From NCBI GenBank assembly GCA_013284265.1, contig JABTBR010000018.1, positions 1 through 64,000 of the forward strand: a stretch of DNA of 64,000 nucleotides, read 5' to 3'. The stretch is from Oxalobacteraceae bacterium (GTDB lineage: Bacteria > Pseudomonadota > Gammaproteobacteria > Burkholderiales > Burkholderiaceae_D). Shown here one piece after another: positions 18,660-28,845 of this stretch (position 1 is its first letter; each line of letters starts with the position of its first letter). Position numbers and translations under genes: made by a program. Under the pieces are notes generated by a model, which was not told where the DNA came from, did not search any database, and saw nothing but the letters and a program-made list of their open reading frames with translations.

Positions 18660-19112
18660 ATGTTAAAAGCGGTCATTATCGACAGCAGCGCCGTGGCGCG
18701 AGGTCTGCTCAATACGGTCTTGCTCGATGGCGGTTACGACGTGGTGGGGCAGTCCCACACCATCGCCAGTGGCATGACGCTGATACTCAAGCATCAGCCG
18801 CATATCGTGTGCATCACGCGCGATCAGATCGAAGACAATCCGGCGGAAGTCCGCGAAATCAAGAGCAACTGGCCCAAGACCCTGATCTTCATGGTGTCGA
18901 GTGAATTCAATGCGGCCACCATCCAGGCTGGCCACGCGATGGGATTGGCCGGATTTATCGTCAAGCCCTTCAAGGCCGATACCGTCCTCAATACCATCCG
19001 CAATACCGTCATCGCCATGGTCAAGCGCCAGCGCGCCGCGCTGGCCAGCCAGAATCCAGCCGAAGGCGAAGCCCCGGCCGCGGACGGCGACCTGGACGCC
19101 GCTTCGAAATGA
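18660..19112 (+). CDS. Pseudo-receiver (response-regulator-like) protein
   Basis: This 150-residue protein has a single CheY-like fold (about residues 1-118) and a short acidic/Ala-rich tail. The phospho-acceptor position is Thr53 (codon ACG at 18816-18818) instead of Asp. Only one residue of the usual acidic pair is kept (D8), while S80 and K102 (KPF) remain. It should therefore not be phosphorylated in the normal way and may act as a constitutive or ligand-controlled adaptor. It has no output domain. AGAGG lies upstream of the start. No cognate kinase is adjacent. Confidence 0.8.
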   Translation: MLKAVIIDSSAVARGLLNTVLLDGGYDVVGQSHTIASGMTLILKHQPHIVCITRDQIEDNPAEVREIKSNWPKTLIFMVSSEFNAATIQAGHAMGLAGFIVKPFKADTVLNTIRNTVIAMVKRQRAALASQNPAEGEAPAADGDLDAASK

Positions 19113-19142
19113 GAGTGGCAAGGCGTCGCAAGGACGCCAAGC

Positions 19143-20249
19143 TCATTTGGCCAGGCCTGAACCTGCAATAATCCCGCCGCCCAGGCATACATCCCCGTCA
19201 TACAGCACGGCCGACTGGCCAGGCGTGACCGCCCATTGCGGGTCGGTGAAGGCCAGCGCGAAGTCGCTCAGGCCACTTGGTTCTATGCTGCAAGCCACAT
19301 CGGCCTGGCGGTAGCGCGTCTTGGCCGACATGGCGCGCGCTTGCGGCGCCACACCCGCCACCCAGCTGGCCTGATCGGCATGCAATGCGCCCGAGAGCAG
19401 CCAGGGATGGTCATGGCCCTGCACGATGTACAGGGTGTTGTTTTCCACGTCCTTGCGCGCCACATACCAGGCGTCGCTGCTGCCATCCGGGTTCTTGTAC
19501 GCCTTCATGCCGCCCACGCCGATGCCCTTGCGCTGGCCCAGCGTGTAGAAGCTCAGGCCCACGTGCTCGCCCACGGTCTTGCCGTCGTCGGTTTTCATCG
19601 GGCCCGGCTTGTACGACAGGTAGCGGTTCAAAAATTCGCGGAAAGGACGCTCGCCGATGAAGCAGATGCCGGTCGAATCCTTTTTGGCCGCATTCGGCAG
19701 CGCCAGCTTTTCGGCGATCTGGCGCACTTCGGTTTTGGGGATTTCGCCCAGTGGGAACAGGGTGCGCGACAACTGCGCCTGGTTCAGGCGGTGCAGGAAG
19801 TAGCTCTGATCCTTGGTGTGGTCCATCGCCTTGAGCAGTTCGAAGCTGGCGCCGTTCTGGCGCACGCGCGCATAGTGGCCGGTGGCGATCAGGTCCGCGC
19901 CCAGGTGCATGGCGTGGTCGAGGAAGGCCTTGAACTTGATCTCGGCGTTGCACAGCACATCCGGGTTCGGGGTGCGGCCGGCCTGGTATTCGCGCAGGAA
20001 GTCGGCGAACACGCGGTCCTTGTATTCGGTGGCGAAGTTGACGGCTTCGATGTCGACGCCGATCACGTCGGCCACGCTGGCCGCGTCGATCCAGTCCTGG
20101 CGCGTCGAGCAGTATTCGGAATCGTCGTCGTCTTCCCAGTTTTTCATGAACAGGCCAACGACTTCATAGCCCTGTTCCTTCAGCATCCACGCCGCGACCG
20201 AGGAGTCGACCCCGCCTGACATACCGATCACGACTTTTTTCTTGCTCAT
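19143..20249 (-). CDS. mnmA: tRNA-specific 2-thiouridylase MnmA
   Basis: MnmA makes 2-thiouridine at position 34 of tRNAs for Lys, Glu and Gln, using ATP and persulfide sulphur. The 368-residue product has the PP-loop motif GMSGGVDSS (9-17) and the two catalytic cysteines C100 (NPDVLCN) and C196 (STGICFIGE). It is 13 bases downstream of nudJ on the same strand. A hairpin GGCGTC/GACGCC (19122-19138) without a T-run lies between it and the convergent pseudo-receiver gene. Confidence 0.97.
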   Translation of the reverse strand: MSKKKVVIGMSGGVDSSVAAWMLKEQGYEVVGLFMKNWEDDDDSEYCSTRQDWIDAASVADVIGVDIEAVNFATEYKDRVFADFLREYQAGRTPNPDVLCNAEIKFKAFLDHAMHLGADLIATGHYARVRQNGASFELLKAMDHTKDQSYFLHRLNQAQLSRTLFPLGEIPKTEVRQIAEKLALPNAAKKDSTGICFIGERPFREFLNRYLSYKPGPMKTDDGKTVGEHVGLSFYTLGQRKGIGVGGMKAYKNPDGSSDAWYVARKDVENNTLYIVQGHDHPWLLSGALHADQASWVAGVAPQARAMSAKTRYRQADVACSIEPSGLSDFALAFTDPQWAVTPGQSAVLYDGDVCLGGGIIAGSGLAK

Positions 20250-20262
20250 CTTGCTTATTCCA

Positions 20263-20751
20263 TTACGTTGATACCGCTTCCTTGTACACGGAAGCGTGAG
20301 TGTGCAGCAGCGCCAGCGGCGCGCGCAGTCCGGCCAGGTATTCGTCCACGCACTGCAGCACCAGCGGGCTGCGGTGGCGCTCCTGGCAGGCCGCCATTTC
20401 CTCGCGCGTCATCCACAAGGTGCGGATGATGCCATGGTCGAGCGGCTGATCATGCTCTTTGCCGGGCGTGCCGCAGAAGGTGAAGCGCAGATAGGTCACT
20501 TCCTCGCCGGTGCGGTTGGAGGTGTAGCGCGACATATACATGCCCACCAGCGCGGTTGGCGTGAAGTCATGCGCGGTTTCTTCCAGCGTTTCGCGGATTA
20601 CGGCCTGTTCCAGCGACTCATGTGGGTCCAGATGGCCGGCCGGCTGGTTGATGCGGATGCCGTCGCTGGTTTCTTCCTCGACAAGCAAAAACTTGCCATC
20701 GCGTTCGATGATGGCGGCGACAGTAACAGAGGGTTTCCAGATACGTGGCAT
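20263..20751 (-). CDS. nudJ: NUDIX hydrolase (NudJ-like phosphatase)
   Basis: The 162-residue cytosolic protein has a Nudix box starting at GHLDPHE and continuing to RETLEET (about residues 39-59); the usual Gly after EEx is Ala. The flanking sequence (KPSVTVA at the N-terminus, INQPAGHLD) closely resembles E. coli NudJ, which hydrolyses HMP-pyrophosphate and nucleoside di- and triphosphates. The gene lies directly upstream of mnmA, as in several other proteobacteria. Substrate specificity is inferred. Confidence 0.85.
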   Translation of the reverse strand: MPRIWKPSVTVAAIIERDGKFLLVEEETSDGIRINQPAGHLDPHESLEQAVIRETLEETAHDFTPTALVGMYMSRYTSNRTGEEVTYLRFTFCGTPGKEHDQPLDHGIIRTLWMTREEMAACQERHRSPLVLQCVDEYLAGLRAPLALLHTHASVYKEAVST

Positions 20752-21145
20752 GAGTCATCCTTGAAAGAGCCGACATTTTAGCCTGTTCTGTGAACGGCGT
20801 TCTGGGTATGCGTTTTTGTTATTTGAATATGTTTTGAATTTGCGCAAGACTTACGGGGAAAAGCCTTGCGGGAATCGCCTGAAACATGGCCAAAAAGACA
20901 AAAATCCGCGATCTGTCGCCAGATTCACTACAAAAAGTAACAAAAGTAGTGATAAATCGCCTGTTTATTGCTATTTGTTTAGCAAGTATAGTTGGAGGCG
21001 CGGGAGCGGCGTCCTCCTTTTCTGCAACAGTCTGAGCGAGTGGATAGCGTCGAAATAGTTGCCTATCCAAATAAAAAAGAACATTCGTGTTAGATTCTAC
21101 GTATAAAGCATCTAGTCAGTTTATCAACCTTTGGAGGCATTTTTT
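20752..21145. other. AT-rich intergenic region between nudJ and pntAA
   Basis: This 394-base gap separates divergent genes and should hold both promoters. It is clearly richer in A and T than its surroundings. Short in-frame stretches on both strands look non-coding. GGAGG at 20994-20998 and CCTCC at 21013-21017, followed by TTTT, form a weak terminator-like hairpin without an obvious gene ahead of it. GGAGG at 21134-21138 is the pntAA ribosome site. No confident -35/-10 pair was found. Confidence 0.5.
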
Positions 21146-22258
<1,113 letters not shown>

Positions 22259-22288
22259 GCGCCGCGCACATATCTATTCGGAGGAATC

Positions 22289-22627
22289 ATGGAAGTTAGT
22301 CACACCATCATCAATCTCATCATCTTCGTGCTGGCGATCTACGTCGGCTACCACGTGGTCTGGACCGTTACGCCTGCGCTGCATACGCCGCTGATGGCGG
22401 TCACCAACGCGATCTCGGCCATCATCATCGTCGGCGCCATGCTGGCGGCGGCGTTGACGGAGGGCCCGGTCGGCCAGATCGCCGGCACCATCGCCGTCGC
22501 GCTGGCGGCGGTGAACGTCTTCGGCGGCTTCCTGGTCACTCAGCGCATGCTGGAGATGTTCAAGAAGAAGGAACCGAAGGCGGCCAAGCAGCCGGTTGCC
22601 GCGGCTCAGCTCGAAGGAGCCAAGTAA
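22289..22627 (+). CDS. pntAB: NAD(P) transhydrogenase subunit alpha part 2
   Basis: This 112-residue inner-membrane protein supplies the alpha-subunit part of the proton channel (dII). Three hydrophobic helices are visible (about residues 5-28, 36-57 and 63-83), followed by a charged Lys/Ala-rich tail. Its stop is directly followed by the pntB start codon. GGAGG precedes the ATG. Confidence 0.94.
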   Translation: MEVSHTIINLIIFVLAIYVGYHVVWTVTPALHTPLMAVTNAISAIIIVGAMLAAALTEGPVGQIAGTIAVALAAVNVFGGFLVTQRMLEMFKKKEPKAAKQPVAAAQLEGAK

Positions 22628-24100
22628 ATGGAAAACAGCATGAGCTTCATCAGCATGAACCTGGTGACGATGATGTATCTGATCGCATCGGTCTGCTTCA
22701 TCCAGGCGCTCAAAGGCCTGTCCTCGCCGGCCACCGCGCGCAAGGGTAATGCCTTCGGCATGATCGGCATGACGGTCGCCGCCATCACCACCGTGGCCTT
22801 GATCTTCAAGCTCAAGTCCATGGCGGACGGCAGCAGCGGCATGGGCTTCGGCCTGGTCGCGCTGGGCGTGATCGTGGGCGGCGGCATTGGCGCCACGCTG
22901 GCGAAAAAAGTCGAAATGACCAAGATGCCTGAGCTGGTCGCGGCGATGCACTCGCTGATCGGCCTGGCCGCGGTATGTATCGCCGTCGCCGCCGTATCGG
23001 AGCCATATGCCTTCCGCATCGCCGGTATCGGCGAAGCACTGCCATTCGGTAACCGCATCGAACTGTTCATCGGTACCTTCGTTGGCGCCATCACCTTCTC
23101 CGGTTCGGTGATCGCTTTCGGCAAACTGTCGGGCAAGTACAAGTTCCGCCTGTTCCAGGGTGCGCCGGTCAGCTTCAAGGGCCAGCACATGCTGAACCTG
23201 GTACTGGCCATCGTCATGGTCGGCCTGGGCCTGGCTTTCTGCTTCGCCGAAGGCGTGGCACCTGCATGGACTCCCTTCATCATCATGACGGCGATCGCCT
23301 TCGTGCTGGGTGTGCTGATCATCATCCCGATCGGCGGCGCCGATATGCCGGTGGTGGTGTCGATGCTGAACTCCTACTCCGGCTGGGCCGCGGCAGGTAT
23401 CGGCTTCTCGCTGAATAACTCGATGCTGATCATCGCCGGTTCGCTGGTGGGTTCCTCGGGCGCGATTCTGTCCTACATCATGTGCAAGGCGATGAACCGT
23501 TCCTTCTTCAACGTGATCCTGGGCGGCTTCGGCGGCGACGCGGCCGCTGCCGGTCCTGCCGGTTCGACCGAACAGCGTCCTGTCAAAGCCGGTTCGGCCG
23601 ACGACGCGGCCTTCATCATGAGCAATGCCGAAACCGTGATCATCGTTCCAGGCTATGGCCTGGCGGTGGCGCGTGCCCAGCACTCGCTGAAGGAACTGGT
23701 CGAGAAGCTGACCCACAAGGGCGTGATCGTGAAGTACGCGATCCACCCGGTGGCGGGCCGTATGCCAGGCCACATGAACGTGCTGCTGGCGGAAGCCGAA
23801 GTGCCGTACGATCAGGTGTTCGAGATGGAAGACATCAACGGCGAATTCGGTCAGACCGACGTGGTGCTGGTATTGGGCGCGAATGACGTGGTCAACCCGG
23901 CCGCCAAGGACCCGAAATCGTCGATCGCCGGTATGCCGATTCTGGAAGCCTACAAAGCCAAGAGCATCATCGTCAACAAGCGCTCGATGGCCTCCGGCTA
24001 TGCGGGTCTGGATAATGACCTGTTCTATCAGGCCAATACCATGATGGTCTTCGGCGATGCCAAGAAGGTGATTGAGGACATGGTCAAGGCTGTTGACTAA
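22628..24100 (+). CDS. pntB: NAD(P) transhydrogenase subunit beta
   Basis: PntB, 490 residues, contains most of the membrane proton channel (about residues 1-300) and the NADP(H)-binding dIII domain (about 310-490). Family segments are visible in dIII: VIIVPGYGLAVARAQ, AGRMPGHMNVLLAEA and ASGYAGLDNDLF. The enzyme makes NADPH from NADH using the proton gradient. It is the last gene of pntAA-pntAB-pntB and is followed by a strong terminator. Confidence 0.96.
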   Translation: MENSMSFISMNLVTMMYLIASVCFIQALKGLSSPATARKGNAFGMIGMTVAAITTVALIFKLKSMADGSSGMGFGLVALGVIVGGGIGATLAKKVEMTKMPELVAAMHSLIGLAAVCIAVAAVSEPYAFRIAGIGEALPFGNRIELFIGTFVGAITFSGSVIAFGKLSGKYKFRLFQGAPVSFKGQHMLNLVLAIVMVGLGLAFCFAEGVAPAWTPFIIMTAIAFVLGVLIIIPIGGADMPVVVSMLNSYSGWAAAGIGFSLNNSMLIIAGSLVGSSGAILSYIMCKAMNRSFFNVILGGFGGDAAAAGPAGSTEQRPVKAGSADDAAFIMSNAETVIIVPGYGLAVARAQHSLKELVEKLTHKGVIVKYAIHPVAGRMPGHMNVLLAEAEVPYDQVFEMEDINGEFGQTDVVLVLGANDVVNPAAKDPKSSIAGMPILEAYKAKSIIVNKRSMASGYAGLDNDLFYQANTMMVFGDAKKVIEDMVKAVD

Positions 24101-24121
24101 AGCCTGCCTGCCTTGCAAAGA

Positions 24122-24160
24122 AACCGCACCAGGCTGGGAAGCCTGGTGCGGTTTTTTTTA
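24122..24160 (+). terminator. Rho-independent terminator of the pnt operon
   Basis: A stem of about 13 bp (AACCGCACCAGGC and its complement GCCTGGTGCGGTT) with a 6-base loop is followed by a run of T. It begins 22 bases after the pntB stop. Confidence 0.93.
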
Positions 24161-24164
24161 AACA

Positions 24165-24267
24165 AAACCCACGGCGTACCCCCGGGGTCTGACCCTGAGT
24201 CCGGAGAGGGGCTGCGCCCCGCCCGTCCCTGCGGGACGGGCCCCCAGCTCTTTGCCGTGGGTTCTAA
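24165..24267. repeat. Palindromic intergenic repeat, copy D (long form, arms swapped)
   Basis: The outer termini are AACCCACGGC and GCCGTGGGTT. The core has two extra hairpins (GGGGCTGCGCCCC and CCCGTCCC-TGC-GGGACGGG), as in the copy at 53447-53552. Here the AAAGAGC flank is on the right and the GTACCC flank on the left, the reverse of the other copies relative to the core. A relic resembling a terminus, AACCCACTGCGTAAG, lies at 24324-24338. The element sits between the convergent pntB and ubiH-like genes. Confidence 0.85.
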
Positions 24268-24373
24268 AAGCGCAGCGGCATCTTGAGGAAAGCGTTGGCT
24301 GAAGGGCTGTTGTCATCAACCGAAACCCACTGCGTAAGTCTTAGGCGGGCCCTGCAGCTTGGCTAACAGCGGA

Positions 24374-25581
24374 TTAACGCCGCCCGTACATCATCAGTTC
24401 GGCCAGCAGGCTGCGCGCGGGCGCGACCATGTCGATGGCGGCCAGCGACAGGCCCAGCAGGGCCTGGGCCGGCGAGTCGTTGGCGAAGATGCGCGCCATG
24501 GTGTCGGTCAGGCGCACGGTGAGCTGGCGGTCGTCGCGGCGCAGCTCGGCGAAGCGGGCCAGCATGGCCGGTGCGGCATCCTGCGCCAGCAGGCGCGCCA
24601 GCACGCTGGCGTCGCGCAGGCCCAGGTTCAGGCCCTGGCCGGCCACCGGATGCAGGGTCTGGGCGGCATTGCCGATGGCGACAGTGCGGGCGGTGGCGCG
24701 CGGGTCGGCGTTCAGGCCGAGCGGGAACACGATGCGCTTCGAGCAGGCGGTGAAGCTGCCCACCCGTTCGCCGAAGGCCGCGCCCAGGCGTGCCAGGAAG
24801 GCGGCGTCGTCCAGTGCCAGCAGGGCTTGCGCGGTGTCGGGACGCACGCACCACACCAGCGAATATTCCTCGCCTTGCGGCAGCAGGGCCAGCGGGCCTT
24901 CCCCGGTGAAGCGTTCGTAGGCGCGCTGGGGCAGCGGGGCGCTGCTGCGCACCTGGGCGATGACGGCGCTTTGCTGGTAGTCGCGGCGCTGGGCCTTGCC
25001 GTCCTGCTCGGCGAACAGGCCGCCTTCGGCCTGCACCACGATGGCGGCGTTCAGCGTCTGCAGGGCTGGCGGCGCGGGCATGGCCGGCGCAGCTGTGCTG
25101 GCGTCGGTTCCAGCGCTGCTGGCGCTGGTGGCCGCTTCCAGTGTCAGGCTGACATGGTCGGCCTGCTCGTTGCAGCCGATCACGCGCTGCGGGCGCAGCA
25201 CGCTGATGCCGGCGCGTTCGCAGACGGCGCCCAGCGCCGTCACCAGTTCGCCGTAGCGGGTGACATAGCCCAGCGCGGGCAGCTGGTGGTCGGCGCGGTC
25301 GATCAGGCTGCGGCCAAACTGGCCGCGGCGCGATACGTGGATCTGGTGGATTTCGGTGGCGGCGATCGGCCAGGCGCCGATCTGTTCCAGGATCTGGCGG
25401 CTGCCATACGACAGCGCCAGCGAGCGCGGGTCGGCGCTGGCCTGGGCCAGCGTCTTGCCGTCGATCAGGGCGATGCGCGCGCCGGGCACGCCGCGCTGGA
25501 CCAGCAGGGCGGCCAGCGCCATGCCGGCCGGACCGGCGCCGCAGATGGCGATATCGAAGGTGGGTGGGGAAACGCTTTCGC

Positions 25582-25585
<4 letters not shown>
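24374..25585 (-). CDS. ubiH: UbiH/UbiF-family FAD-dependent ubiquinone hydroxylase
   Basis: This 403-residue flavoprotein belongs to the aromatic-ring hydroxylases of ubiquinone synthesis. It has the N-terminal FAD motif GAGPAGMALA (16-25) and the second FAD motif, AIGNAAQTLHPVAGQGLNLG, near residue 310. Residues about 155-180 form an Ala/Ser/Thr-rich insertion. Its start overlaps the pepP stop as ATGA, so it is translationally coupled to pepP. UbiH and UbiF are hard to tell apart by eye; UbiH fits the usual pepP-ubiH pairing. Confidence 0.87.
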
Positions 25586-26912
<1,327 letters not shown>

Positions 26913-26916
<4 letters not shown>

Positions 26917-27620
26917 TTCTTGGCGGCGCCGTTGAGTGCTTCCAGTTGTTCGACCGTGCCGACGTTGAACCAGTCGCCTTCGTAGACTTCGCCGCCGACC
27001 TGGCCCAGGGCCGCATATTCGCGGATCAGGGGACCCAGCTTGGCGTGGCTGCCAGGCGTGATGCCGTCGAAGATTTCGGGGCGGTAGACGCCGATATTGC
27101 CGAAGGTCCATTGCGGCGCGCCTTCGTTGGAGACCGAGTACAGGGTCAGGCCGAAGTCGCCGTCCGGATGGTAGGGCGGGTTCTTGACCAGGTACAGCCA
27201 GGCCACGTCGCGCTTGCCGGCCGGCCAGGGATTGCCCCACATGTCCTTGTCGGCCAGCACGTCCTTGACCTGTTCGAAGTCGAAGTAGGGGCAGTAGATG
27301 TCGCCCGAGATGGCGACAAAGGGTTCGTCGCCCAGCAGCGCGCGCGCCTGCGCCACGCCGCCGGCCGTTTCCAGCGCGGTGGTTTCGGGCGAATAGGCGA
27401 TGCGTGCGCCGAACTGGCTGCCGTCGCCCAGCGTCTGTTCAATCAGGTCGCCCAGGTGGGCGTGGTTGATGACGATGTCGGTAATCCCGGCGCGTACCAA
27501 ATTGAGGATGTGCCAGACGATCAGCGGCCGGCCGCGCACCTTGAGCAGGGGCTTGGGTACGGTATCGGTCAGGGGACGCATCCGCTCGCCGCGTCCCGCG
27601 GCGAAAATCATGGCTTTCAT
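26913..27620 (-). CDS. murU: N-acetylmuramate alpha-1-phosphate uridylyltransferase
   Basis: MurU turns MurNAc-1-phosphate and UTP into UDP-MurNAc in the cell-wall recycling route that bypasses de novo synthesis and confers intrinsic fosfomycin tolerance in bacteria that have it. The 235-residue sugar-nucleotidyltransferase has the signature AAGRGERMRPLTDTVPKPLL and the SGDIYCPY segment with the metal-binding Asp. The kinase partner amgK lies directly upstream on the same strand, separated by a perfect 28-bp GC palindrome. It overlaps pepP by 4 bases. Confidence 0.93.
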
Positions 27621-27653
27621 GGGTGCTCTTTCGTGTGATGCTTGCTTGGAGCC

Positions 27654-27681
27654 GGCGCCCGCCCGCCGGCGGGCGGGCGCC
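27654..27681. repeat. Perfect 28-bp GC-only palindrome between amgK and murU
   Basis: The left arm GGCGCCCGCCCGCC is followed immediately by its exact reverse complement, with no loop and no A or T. It begins 8 bases after the amgK stop, read leftwards. No T-run follows, so it is not a standard terminator; it could slow transcription or protect the 3' end of the amgK message. Confidence 0.85.
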
Positions 27682-27688
27682 AGTCTGC

Positions 27689-28747
27689 TTAGAAGGTGTA
27701 GCCGACTTGCGGTGCCTTGTTTTCCAGCGCGTCGAGCAGGCGTACCAGCGGCTTCAGGTCCTTGTAGCGGTTGGCCGTCTTGCGCACATAGTCGAGCACC
27801 ATCGGCAGATCGTCGAGGAAGTAGGTCTTGCCGTCGCGGTAGCTCAGGCGGCAGAACAGGCCCAGGATCTTCAGGTGGCGCTGCATGCCCATGTATTCGA
27901 AGTCCTTGTAGAAGGAATCGATGTCCTTGTTGACCGGCAGGCCGGCCGACTTGGCGTGCTGCCAGTAGCGGATCGCCCAGTCGAGCACCATTTCCTCGTC
28001 CCACTGCACATAGGCGTCGCGCAGCAGCGAGACGACGTCGTAGGTGATCGGGCCGCGCACCGCGTCCTGGAAGTCGAGGATGCCGGGATTACCCGCATCG
28101 ACCCACATCAGGTTGCGCGAATGGTAGTCGCGGTGCACGAACACCTGCTGCTGCGACAGGGCGTTGGCCATCAGCGCTTCGAATACCTTGTCCAGGTCGG
28201 CCTGCTGGGCCGGCGTCAGCGTGGCGTCCAGGTGCTTGCCGATATACCACTCGGGGAACAGCATCAGTTCGCGCAGGAAGAAGGGGCGGTCGTATTCCGG
28301 CAGGCCCTCGGTGGGGCAGTTTTGCTGGATCTTGACCAGGGCGCCGAGCGCCTCGGCGTACATGGCGGAGGCATTGTCGTGGTCCAGCACCTGCAGATAG
28401 CTGGTGGTGCCCAGGTCGGACAGCAGCAAAAAGCCCTGTTCCAGGTTCTGCGCGACGATGGCCGGCACGGTGACGCCGGCGTCGGCCAGCAGTTCGGCGA
28501 CCTGGACGAAGGCGGCCGGCTTTTCCCGCTCGGGCGGGGCATCCATCACGATCAGGGTGGCGCCGTGCTGGGCCTGGGATGCGGGCAGCACGTCGACGCG
28601 GAAGTAGCGGCGGAAGCTGGCGTCCGAGGAAGCGGGGCGGGCGGAGTCGACCTGGACCAGGTCAAGCGTGGCTAACCAGTCTTTCAACAGGGGCAGGCGG
28701 GTGTCGGCGCCGTCGGCGCCGGATGGTGAATTAGATAATAAAGACAT
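27689..28747 (-). CDS. amgK: N-acetylmuramate/N-acetylglucosamine anomeric kinase
   Basis: AmgK phosphorylates MurNAc and GlcNAc at the anomeric carbon, providing the substrate of MurU. The 352-residue protein has the aminoglycoside-phosphotransferase fold with the Brenner motif HRDYHSRNL and the metal-binding ILDFQDA. ATG 28747 was taken; a TTG at 28804 would add 19 residues. It is divergent from lptD with 98 bases between the starts, the arrangement known from Pseudomonas and Burkholderiales. Confidence 0.92.
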   Translation of the reverse strand: MSLLSNSPSGADGADTRLPLLKDWLATLDLVQVDSARPASSDASFRRYFRVDVLPASQAQHGATLIVMDAPPEREKPAAFVQVAELLADAGVTVPAIVAQNLEQGFLLLSDLGTTSYLQVLDHDNASAMYAEALGALVKIQQNCPTEGLPEYDRPFFLRELMLFPEWYIGKHLDATLTPAQQADLDKVFEALMANALSQQQVFVHRDYHSRNLMWVDAGNPGILDFQDAVRGPITYDVVSLLRDAYVQWDEEMVLDWAIRYWQHAKSAGLPVNKDIDSFYKDFEYMGMQRHLKILGLFCRLSYRDGKTYFLDDLPMVLDYVRKTANRYKDLKPLVRLLDALENKAPQVGYTF

Positions 28748-28845
28748 AAAGCGGCCTGTGGAATCCGGTTGATTGTGAAGATTCCCATATAATAAGGGAT
28801 TCAAATCAAAAAATCGCCTGCCATGGTGTATCGCCCCTACTTTTC

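Noticed and set aside
20994..21021. GGAGG/CCTCC hairpin with TTTT as the terminator of a small RNA
   Set aside because: The stem is short with a large bulge and no promoter or transcript unit upstream could be recognised.
20816..21058. 80-codon plus-strand open frame in the nudJ-pntAA gap
   Set aside because: No ribosome site, unusual composition and no recognisable domain; looks like AT-rich non-coding sequence.
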